15,377 nucleotides of DNA from CAWUIH01 sp963922495 (GTDB taxonomy: Bacteria; Pseudomonadota; Gammaproteobacteria; Coxiellales; Coxiellaceae). How positions within the stretch are numbered: the first letter of the stretch is position 1; every line of letters begins with the position of its first letter. The position numbers were made by a program, and so were the translations under genes. The stretch covers positions 1 to 15,377 of the forward strand of contig CAWUIH010000038.1 of assembly GCA_963922495.1 (NCBI GenBank). The letters run 5' to 3'. Below the pieces are notes generated by a model. The model saw only the letters and a program-made list of their open reading frames with translations. It made no database searches and was not told the DNA's origin. This document shows, piece after piece, positions 1 to 8,500 of the stretch.

Positions 1-649
1 ATTGATGCAGTTGTGCCGCGGCAGTTTCGGATTCATCCAAGAACATTTGCATCACGCCCAGGATACCCGTGATGGGCGTGCGAATATCGTGCGACATATT
101 CGCAATGAATTCGGATTTGGCGCGGCTGGCGGCTTGTGCTTCATGGTTAGATAATTCAAGTTCGCGCTGTGTTTTTTTAAGTTCAGTAATATCGGTAGAA
201 ACACCAACAATACCGATCGCCTGCCCCTGTTTATCAACCATGGGTGACTTACTAGTGAGCATGATAGATTCAGTTCCATCACGACGGGGTATGACGTCTT
301 CCACAACCTCATGAATCTTTTTTGAAACAATCTGTTGGTCAATTTCATGTAATTGTTGAATACGGCTGTCCTGCCAATTAAAATCATAATCGGTTTTACC
401 GATGATCTCTTCCGGTGAATTTAATCCCAGGTATTCGGCAACCTGTTTATTACAACCTTGATAAACAAAGTTTGTATCTTTCCAGTAAATATATTCAGGC
501 AACGATTCAATAATATTTTGCAAATAAAGTGCGATTTTTGTTTTTTGAGAATCAATTCGCTGGAGTTTCTGAATATTGCGCTTGAGTGATGCGTTTTCAT
601 TGCGAAGTGCGTCTATTTTTTTTCTTAAAGATTGTTCAATATTTGACAT
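1..649 (-). CDS. PAS-domain sensor histidine kinase (partial, N-terminal 216 residues)
   Basis: The gene runs off the left edge, so only the first 216 codons are visible. Residues 1-40 are charged and heptad-like, suggesting a short coiled coil. Residues about 44-158 form a PAS sensor domain (ESLPEYIYWKD near 48-58, then a typical GIVGVSTDITELK exit at about 146-158). Residues from about 175 start the dimerisation and phospho-acceptor helix, with His187 in the box FIANMSHDIRTPITG. There is no signal peptide or membrane helix, so this should be a cytoplasmic kinase. Kinases with this box are often hybrid kinases with receiver domains, but the catalytic part lies outside the window. The start ATG (647-649) is preceded by an AGGAAGAGG-like ribosome binding site about 11 bases upstream. 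It follows the hydrolase in the same direction after about 140 bases. Whether it controls the NRPS-PKS genes is unknown. The signal sensed is also unknown. Confidence 0.88.
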   Translation of the reverse strand, partial: MSNIEQSLRKKIDALRNENASLKRNIQKLQRIDSQKTKIALYLQNIIESLPEYIYWKDTNFVYQGCNKQVAEYLGLNSPEEIIGKTDYDFNWQDSRIQQLHEIDQQIVSKKIHEVVEDVIPRRDGTESIMLTSKSPMVDKQGQAIGIVGVSTDITELKKTQRELELSNHEAQAASRAKSEFIANMSHDIRTPITGILGVMQMFLDESETAAAQLHQ

Positions 650-726
650 ACAATAATATACCTCTTCCTAGTATAAATATTTATTCTTAATAGTATTGCA
701 TATATACGTATACACTGTTTGTAAAT

Positions 727-732
727 ATTATA
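727..732 (-). promoter_or_regulatory. possible -10 box for the histidine kinase
   Basis: A perfect TATAAT lies on the minus strand between the hydrolase stop and the kinase start, about 78 bases before the kinase ATG. No good -35 hexamer sits 16-18 bases upstream, and the region is AT-rich, so a chance match is quite possible. A 10-bp perfect palindrome TATACGTATA lies just downstream at 703-712 and could be a regulator site within the leader. Confidence 0.3.
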
Positions 733-788
733 CAACTGTTGGAATACGACTATTACAGTACTAGAGGTTCAATTAAACAACGGCACAT

Positions 789-1664
789 TTAAGATAATGT
801 ACAACAGGAGCGAGGATGGTGTGAATCCACGAATTGCTCCAGTTGCTTCATAAATTGTTCCGGTTCCTCAACCATGGGATAGTGCCCGCTCTGATCAAAA
901 ATAAAGTAGTACATTTTTTCTACAGTTTTTTTCAGATCGTCTGTCCACAAGAAAAAAGGTGTAGAACTATCATGCATCCCTAAGGCCAGAAAAGTGGGTA
1001 CGGGTACACCGCGATTGGGCTCAATGCGGTATCCCTGTAATAGAGAAAAATATCGAGAAACTAAGTTCATGTGATGATAAATATTTCCCCACATTTTTTC
1101 CGATGCAAGTGGGCTTTGGGGATTGAAGAAGAATTCTGTTCTTCTGGATACATACTGGTTTATAAATGCTTCACGTTTGTTTTGCGATTTCTTATCGCTA
1201 AATTTTTTCTCGTCATTTTCACGTTGTGTGATTTTATATTGTGATGCGTTATGTTTGAAAAAAACCTCCGAATTTTTTTTCTTTGTGTTCGTCCAAATCG
1301 GTGACGTTGCTACTAAGATTAATGACGATACTTGATTTGGGTTGCGTCGTGCATACTCATACGCGAGAATTCCCATTGCTGAATGCGCGAATAGTGCTAT
1401 TTTAGCGATTCCGAGCTGTCGTTTAATGTCATCAAGGACTGCAAAAAAATTCTCCCACGTTAAAGATTTAATTTGGTCTGTTGATAATTTAATCTTCTCA
1501 GAAAATATATCAACATAATAAATGGTATATATTTTCCTCATCTCTGATGGGAGCATTTTGTTTTTTTGAAATAGACTGGCTGGCCCGATAACTAGTAGCG
1601 GTAGTGAGCCGTCACCTTCAATTGTAAGCGGTATTACTGAATTAAATACTTGAACAGTTTTCAT
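789..1664 (-). CDS. alpha/beta-hydrolase, third gene of the NRPS-PKS operon
   Basis: This 291-residue protein has the layout of the alpha/beta-hydrolase fold: nucleophile Ser95 in AHSAMG, acid Asp232 in GMHDSSTP, and base His261 in SGHYPMVEEPEQF. A lysine-rich insert at about 125-175 sits where the lid domain lies in this fold. The closest general resemblance is to the proline iminopeptidase/haloperoxidase-type hydrolases, but the sequence does not fix a substrate. In this position it could edit stalled chains (type II thioesterase-like), cleave or cyclise the product, or detoxify it; these are inferences. The start is set by GGAG six bases before the ATG. It begins 28 bases after the PKS stop on the same strand. 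The nucleophile elbow has Ala rather than Gly at its first small position, which the fold tolerates. The last four residues, Cys288-Thr-Leu-Ser291, fit a CaaX prenylation box. No signal peptide is seen. Confidence 0.85.
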   Translation of the reverse strand: MKTVQVFNSVIPLTIEGDGSLPLLVIGPASLFQKNKMLPSEMRKIYTIYYVDIFSEKIKLSTDQIKSLTWENFFAVLDDIKRQLGIAKIALFAHSAMGILAYEYARRNPNQVSSLILVATSPIWTNTKKKNSEVFFKHNASQYKITQRENDEKKFSDKKSQNKREAFINQYVSRRTEFFFNPQSPLASEKMWGNIYHHMNLVSRYFSLLQGYRIEPNRGVPVPTFLALGMHDSSTPFFLWTDDLKKTVEKMYYFIFDQSGHYPMVEEPEQFMKQLEQFVDSHHPRSCCTLS

Positions 1665-1692
1665 ATGATGCTCCGTTTTAAAATATATTAAA

Positions 1693-4600
1693 TTACGGCC
1701 TATTGTGATTTACAGTATCTCGAATAACTTTTGATATTGTGAATGAAGAATTGTTGTTAATCAACGTATTGTGGTCGTAAGGAAGTTGATGCACATGCAC
1801 TTCCCCTTGCGTATAACGATTCCAGTGATTGCAAGGATGATCGATAGATTGATACTCGTCTAGCACAATATCTGCTTTAATGAGATGAATGTCGTGATTG
1901 ATGATTTCATGCTGATACTCAAAAAGTAATTGCATGCGATGCCATAACAATGTAATTAACGTCTCTTCTCGATACTTATTCGATACTCTTTCTAATATTT
2001 TTTGGGTATGCCTTTTTGCCGCTTTCTGGAAATAATGAAGATTTTTGACTTGGTGTGAATGAGAGGCCCAACCGTCCAATATAAACAGATTAATGTCGCA
2101 AATACTCTCATTTTCTAAACGTTTTGTAATCGCATGGGCAATCGACCCACCCAAAGAATAGCCGACTAAAATAAATTCTCCAGCATTCTGAATGGTTTTG
2201 ATTTGTTGATAATAGTGATCGACCATCGCATCAAAATGTTCAAATACTATTTTCCCTGATTGAATTTCTGGGTCCTCAATACAGTAACAGCCATAGTCGG
2301 GTTCTAGGTACTGGGAAAGTGTCGTATAACAGCTATTCATACCACTCAAGGGATGAAACAAAAATAGTGGCTTCCCGTGGCTGCGGTTAATGAGGAAAAT
2401 TGTTTTATGAGATAACTGCTTTTTTTGCGACAGTGCTCTGGTAATGGCATTGATCGTTCGATGGGTGTACAGAAACTCGTGGGAAATGGATAGTGATAAT
2501 TTCTTTTCAATTTGATCAATAAATTCTACTGCAGAGAGTGAATCACCGCCCAGAGTGAAAAAATCGTCATCATCCTTTAAGGTTTTTTCACCCAAACAAT
2601 CAGAAAAAAGGAATCGGACCAGAGGTTTTATATGATCAGAAGCTTCGGGTTGACGATCGGGTTCACAGAGTTGCTGAATCAGCGGGAGGCACACTGGTTG
2701 CGATGATACATAAATTTGTTTGGTATTCTCAGTAACCTGATTAATAATCAGGGCGAGGGTTTTTAAAGCGTCGAATTCATCAGATATCGTGAAATTGTGC
2801 TCGTCAAATTCGTTGACCGTGCGGGGCCATGGCCACGCTTCCCAATTTAAACATAACCACTGTGTTTTCTTATCTCGAATGGTTGAGATATACGCATCCA
2901 CAGCTGCGTTCACACTGGTGTAGGTCGCCATGGAGATACCACCCAATAATGTCGCTAACGAGGAAAAGACAACCACTTTGGAAATTGCAAAATCATGGGT
3001 CAGTAGTTTGATATTTTTGAGCCCATCGACTTTTGGAGCCAGTTGTGCAGCGATTTCTTCTTTTCGGATGTCACTGATGGGGTGTTTGGTATTATCATCG
3101 ATTTTCGCACAGAGATGAAAGAGAATATCAATCGTCGTGTTTTTTTCTGTGTAACGTTTCAAACAATTTTTTATATTTGAATAGTCCACAACATCACAAA
3201 AGGCTATTTTTAGTGATGACGCCTGACGGTCAATAGCGACAAGCTGATTTCGCAACCTATCGCAGAAAAGGTGCGCGCAACCTTGTAAAGGATAGATTAA
3301 TTCTTCGGCAGTTGGGTAGCTATTTTTATTGGCAATCAATAATAAATGTGCTTGGTGATTTTGAGCGAACCATCGGGAAATGGAAAGTCCAATATGACCA
3401 AGTCCACCCATGATTATGACATGGCAGGATGATTGTATTTTTTTAGATTGCGTTGTATGAGGATTCCATGGCTTAATGGATCGCGTAAATAGCATATTAT
3501 TTCTAATAGCCAATACCTGATACAATTCATGGTTTCTTGGCATTAACAAGCAATTCAGTAACATTTCTCCAGATACCGTATCATCGACATCATAGCTTCT
3601 ACACACCAACCGAAATTCTTGTGCTAACACAAGCCCAAATCCCAATGTCATGGCATTGGTCGGCGTGGTATCTTCGTTTTCGCCAAGGGAAATAGCACGT
3701 TGGGTAATCAACGACACGGTGGTACGGTTATCCATCATACCGCGAAGTGTTTCATGGAAGCTATTTTTTAGATCAATCAGTGGTGTGTTTGTTGCATTGA
3801 CAGGGGACCAAAGGTATACCACATGATCAATGCGATTTAGTTGGTTTTGTATAAAATATTTAGCATGGCAATAGTCCATCGCGTCACGTGAACTGAATTG
3901 ATAAGTATTCTGCGCAGGCGTTACATTACCTTTTTCCCTGTATAAAATGGCGATGTGTTGATAAGTGCTGGTAAGACGGTCAATCAGAGCGCTTGATCGT
4001 AGGTCTCTGTCGGCAAAGACAACCCAGCGTTCTTTTGGTTGCACAGTGCATTGTTTTATAGGGCATAGTTCCCAATAGGCGATATTGAAATGTTTTGTGG
4101 ATGTATTGGTCGATGCCGGTAATGAGTAGCAAGGTTGCGTCGGCGACACCCAGTATTTTTTTTCATGTATCAGTGCTGTGGGGCGATCAAATATATCCGA
4201 GGTATCGTATCGACGTGGATATTCTTCCAGTATCAGATGCGCGTTAGTTCCACCAATACCTAAGGAATTTACTCCAGCCATTCGTTTGGTTTGTGTTCCT
4301 GTCAAATGCCATGGTTTGAGCGTCGTATTTACGTAGAAGGGTGATTCCAATAATTTCAGTGCCGGATTCGTTACCTCGTGGTGAATGGTGGGTACCAGGG
4401 TTTTATGATAAATAGAAAGTGCAGCTTTAATGAGTCCCGCAATTCCGGATGCCATATCCGTGTGTCCAATATTTGATTTTATTGAACCAATGGCACAAGA
4501 CTGATTTTGAGCGCACGCATGAAATACATTTTTCAATGCCTGCGTTTCAATCATATCACCCAATGGTGTGGCTGTACCGTGTGCTTCCACGTAACCAATA

Positions 4601-5502
4601 TCGTGAGTGGTAACACCTGCTCGCATGATAGCCGACTGGATGCATTCAGACTGCTTGTCAACACTGGGTGCGGAGTAACTGACTTTGGTGCCACCGTCGT
4701 TATTAACGGCAAAGCCTGAAATTACCGCAAGAATAGGATCGTCATCTCGAATCGCATGGGATAGCCGTTTTAACATTATGACACCGATACCGTTTGAACT
4801 GACCGTGCCTGCCGCCAAAGTATCGAATGGTCGGCAAATGCCATCGAGTGATAAAATGCCCCCTGATTTATAGAGTACGTCACTATTTTGTGGGCACTTA
4901 ATGCTGACGCCACCTGCCAAACAAATATCTGCATCGTTGTTGATTAATGCTTTGCAGGCATAAATTACGCCCACTAATGAGCTAGAGCATGCCACATTGA
5001 TGTTGATGCAAGGTCCTGTAAAATTTAATAGGTATGCCATTCTTGTGGCGAGGAAACCCGAACTGGTGAGAGTATGTGTTCGATACGCAAAGTGACTTTG
5101 TCTGAAGGAGGCATTCGAAAGTAAATTGTGATGCAAATACGTACTATCCGCTGCACTCGCGAAAACTCCCACTTTTCCACTTAAAGATTTGGGGTCATAT
5201 CCAGCACTTTCAACGGCTTTGACCCCATGTGTGAGAAATAATCGGTGCTGTGGATCCATTATAGATGCATCTTGCTCGCTGATGCCGAAATAGTCGGCGT
5301 CAAAATAGGCGATATCGTCCAATATACCGCGAGCAGTGATCATTTGAGAATTTTGGTGGTTTTGATCCTGAGATGATTGATGAAAATGCGTCACACAATC
5401 TTGGCCATGCGTTAAATTGTTCCATAATGTGGTAATATCTCGTGATTTCGGGAACCGACAAGAGGCACCAATGATAGCCACTTTATCACGTTTATTACTC
5501 AT
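1693..5502 (-). CDS. AT-less polyketide synthase module, KS-KR-ACP-TE
   Basis: This 1269-residue module has domains in the following order. A ketosynthase spans about 6-428, with Cys172 in VACSSSL, His308 in EAHGTATPLGD and His347 in SNIGHTD. A ketoreductase structural subdomain spans about 470-690. The catalytic ketoreductase spans about 693-885, with GGLGHIG at 699-705, Ser848, Tyr861 and Asn865. A carrier protein spans about 955-1025, with phosphopantetheine Ser988 in LGGDSL. A type I thioesterase spans about 1040-1265, with Ser1116 in GYSLGG, Asp1143 and His1244. All catalytic residues are present. No acyltransferase is encoded; only about 20 residues separate the KS end from the KKYWV linker, so malonyl transfer must come in trans. 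IDD at 801-803 aligns with the LDD of B-type ketoreductases. The gene overlaps the NRPS by one base (TAATG), with AAAGGA upstream. There is no N-terminal docking helix. It should extend the NRPS-bound aminoacyl chain by two carbons, reduce it and release it. Confidence 0.95.
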   Translation of the reverse strand: MSNKRDKVAIIGASCRFPKSRDITTLWNNLTHGQDCVTHFHQSSQDQNHQNSQMITARGILDDIAYFDADYFGISEQDASIMDPQHRLFLTHGVKAVESAGYDPKSLSGKVGVFASAADSTYLHHNLLSNASFRQSHFAYRTHTLTSSGFLATRMAYLLNFTGPCININVACSSSLVGVIYACKALINNDADICLAGGVSIKCPQNSDVLYKSGGILSLDGICRPFDTLAAGTVSSNGIGVIMLKRLSHAIRDDDPILAVISGFAVNNDGGTKVSYSAPSVDKQSECIQSAIMRAGVTTHDIGYVEAHGTATPLGDMIETQALKNVFHACAQNQSCAIGSIKSNIGHTDMASGIAGLIKAALSIYHKTLVPTIHHEVTNPALKLLESPFYVNTTLKPWHLTGTQTKRMAGVNSLGIGGTNAHLILEEYPRRYDTSDIFDRPTALIHEKKYWVSPTQPCYSLPASTNTSTKHFNIAYWELCPIKQCTVQPKERWVVFADRDLRSSALIDRLTSTYQHIAILYREKGNVTPAQNTYQFSSRDAMDYCHAKYFIQNQLNRIDHVVYLWSPVNATNTPLIDLKNSFHETLRGMMDNRTTVSLITQRAISLGENEDTTPTNAMTLGFGLVLAQEFRLVCRSYDVDDTVSGEMLLNCLLMPRNHELYQVLAIRNNMLFTRSIKPWNPHTTQSKKIQSSCHVIIMGGLGHIGLSISRWFAQNHQAHLLLIANKNSYPTAEELIYPLQGCAHLFCDRLRNQLVAIDRQASSLKIAFCDVVDYSNIKNCLKRYTEKNTTIDILFHLCAKIDDNTKHPISDIRKEEIAAQLAPKVDGLKNIKLLTHDFAISKVVVFSSLATLLGGISMATYTSVNAAVDAYISTIRDKKTQWLCLNWEAWPWPRTVNEFDEHNFTISDEFDALKTLALIINQVTENTKQIYVSSQPVCLPLIQQLCEPDRQPEASDHIKPLVRFLFSDCLGEKTLKDDDDFFTLGGDSLSAVEFIDQIEKKLSLSISHEFLYTHRTINAITRALSQKKQLSHKTIFLINRSHGKPLFLFHPLSGMNSCYTTLSQYLEPDYGCYCIEDPEIQSGKIVFEHFDAMVDHYYQQIKTIQNAGEFILVGYSLGGSIAHAITKRLENESICDINLFILDGWASHSHQVKNLHYFQKAAKRHTQKILERVSNKYREETLITLLWHRMQLLFEYQHEIINHDIHLIKADIVLDEYQSIDHPCNHWNRYTQGEVHVHQLPYDHNTLINNNSSFTISKVIRDTVNHNRP

Positions 5503-8500
5503 TAGGTTTTTCCTTTGAAGCTCATAAATTCTGCCAATGACTCAATCGTGCTGTGTGTAAGCAGGTCAATTAAATTTAATTCCGTCGCAAATGATTTTTC
5601 GATAGCTAAATGAAAAGTCGACAGTGAAATTGAATCGAAACCCAAATCAAAAAAGTTTTTATCTGTTAAAAGATTCTGAACAGACAAGGTATTTTCTGCA
5701 ATTCGCTTGATAGTGTCTACGGTTGCTTTGTGTGCCACCTGCGTTGCTGGTTTTTCACACGCATGGTGCGGTTGCATTTGTATTGAGGCGATTTCAATTA
5801 TTTTTTTCTGATCAATTTTACCATTCGTTGTCAGTGGAATTTCATCCACTGCCGCGATGTAGTGAGGTATCATGTAGACTGGTAAAATACATGATAGAAA
5901 TTTTCTAATCGATTCTGCTGAGATCGTATGATTTTCTACAAGCACACACGCCGCTAAATGTTTTTTTGAATTCTCAGTTGTCAGGGTGACATACGCTTTT
6001 AGAATGCCCGTCATTTTACAGAGTGCCTTCTCAATTTCGGCAACTTCAACGCGATGCCCTCGAATTTTGATAAAATCACCGATTCTACCAATAAATTCAA
6101 TTTCCCCAGAGGGTAGCCAACGTGCTAAATCACCGGTTTTGTAAAGTCGCTCTGCGCTTTGGTTAACGATAACCGAGACAAAGTGCTTTTGGGTTTCCAT
6201 GTCATCTAAATAACCTCTGGCCACACCTGCACCACCGATGTATATTTCACCCACGACATTCATTGGGCACAGCTGCATTCGTGAATTCAGAATATAAATG
6301 TTAACCAATGGCAAAGGTTTTCCAATGGTCAATATGGGTTGATTAGGGAAATATCTTCCTAGGGTTGAACAAATCGCAGCTTCGGTCACACCGTAAATAT
6401 GGTACAGTTTCACTTGTGTTGACCAATAATTCAGAGTTTCTTTGTCGCAAGGTTCACCACCGAGGGCTATTTTTCGGAGCTTTGGGAGCGAGACATGCGG
6501 TAATCCCATCACAATGGAGCTGGAACAAATAACAAGGCTGATTGCATCGTTGCGTAATACATTGATTATTTTTTTTGAACAGTAAGGTGTATTTTCAAAA
6601 ATGCATAGCGATGCTCCAGATAGCATAGCCAAGCCCCATTCGCATTGAAAGACATCAAATCCGAACGCACTTAATTGCAGTATTCTTTCCTTGTCGGTTA
6701 TCTCTAGTTGTTTTATAACGCTCCCTAACATCGTGATCCACTGTTCATGTTCAATCACAACACCTTTTGGGATACCTGTACTACCTGATGTGAATACAAT
6801 ATATGCCGCAGATTTTTTAGGTACATGGTGATTTAGATCAGTATCGTTATCAGTTTTCCAGACATCAGTGTCCATTTTAAGTATCGGAATACAGTCCAGG
6901 GATATGCAATTTTTTTCGAACACATGTGAAAATGTGGAAGTAGTGAGGATATATTTCGTATGAGACACACGTAACATTGCGGCTATCCGTGTACGAGGAT
7001 ATTTTGTATCTAAAGGCACAAGCGTTGCACCACATTTTAAAATTGCCAATAAACCGATATATCGCATAAAAGACGAATTAATACCGATAGCAACCGGTGT
7101 TTCGTTACCAATGCCTTGGGATTGCAAATAGCGCGCTAATTGATTAGCGGATCTATTTAAATTTCGGTAAGTCAGCTGTTTTTGACCGTGAATAATTGCT
7201 GACTTATCACCGTTATATTTGGCATGATATTCAATATATTCGTGCAGTGTTTTCTGAACAGATGGTCTATCCTGGGTTCCGTTCCAATGAATCGCTATCT
7301 GCTGAAATTCGTGTTGACTAAGCGTCTTAATATCCGACAGCCGACGAATGCTCCCGTTGACGATCGTGCGTAATAAGCGAGAATATGTGGCAAAAATGCG
7401 TTTGATGTCTGCTCCGTTAAATAACGTTTTATCATACGATAAGGTGATTGTGAGTTCAGTATTTCTATTAACGATTTCAACAGTGAATGGGTAAGGTATC
7501 TTCAAGTGAAACTCAGATTGGCACTGCATATCAGGATATAATTCGTTAAGCAGTATATCTAATGATTGCGGCTTGTAATCAAGCAGCACTTGAAACAAAG
7601 GTTTTTCATCGGAAAAGTTACCCATCTTTTTAATATTTCGCAGTGGTGTTTTACAAAAATGACGGATGCTTAAATTATTTTCTAAAATAGATCGTAAAAA
7701 ATCTCTCAAATCACCATCAACAGGAATTTCCATTGCGACGGGGAGAGTATTGGTGAAAAGACCGATACCATAACGTTCTCGATGGGGGAATCTGCGTACC
7801 ATACCAAAAGCGACATGGTTGGCGTTGGTGTATACTGATAAGGTGATTGCTAATGCGGCTTGGAGTAATATTGATAGTGTAAGAGAGTGTTGATCAATAT
7901 ACGTGTTTATTTGCTGATAGACTTTCCCTCCTATTTGAAATCTGTATTCTTTAATTTGATATTGACTGCATTTTTTGATCAGCTTTTCCGATGAAAAAAG
8001 GTAGGCGGCTTTTTGATGAATCGTGCGTATGCGCTGCCAATAATTCCTTTCTTTTGGTGACTCCACCACGGATATCGTGGGATGTGTGGGCACCGAATAA
8101 TTTTTTAATGGGAAGCCTGTGTTCAGTAATCGATAATATTCAGCAAAAACACGCTTCAATGTTAAAAAGGAACCCATTCCATCCATCAGTAGATGATGCT
8201 TTGTCCAAACCAAGGTGTTGCGTGAATTACTTAAACGAACCAATGTAACTCGCATCAGCGGCGGCTTTTCCATGTTAAATGGTTTATTGATATCTTCCGT
8301 CAATAGTGAATTCAGTAGATTAGTTTGCGTTGTTAGAGAGTAGCAAGTTAAGTCACAACAACGGATTGGTAAGTCAATCGAATCTAAGACAAGGTATGTG
8401 GAATCATGACGACTGTCAGAGATAGCCAGACTGAACACATCGCGGTGGTCATTCATTACTACGGACCATGCTTGTTCTAAAATCTTCTCAAATAATACTA

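Noticed and set aside
466..640. Second PAS domain or membrane sensor in the kinase N-terminus
   Set aside because: The first 40 residues are charged and coiled-coil-like with no hydrophobic segment, and only one PAS fold fits the visible length.
703..712. TATACGTATA palindrome as an NrdR or LuxR-type box
   Set aside because: It lacks the flanking bases of an NrdR box and is too short and AT-rich to assign to any regulator.
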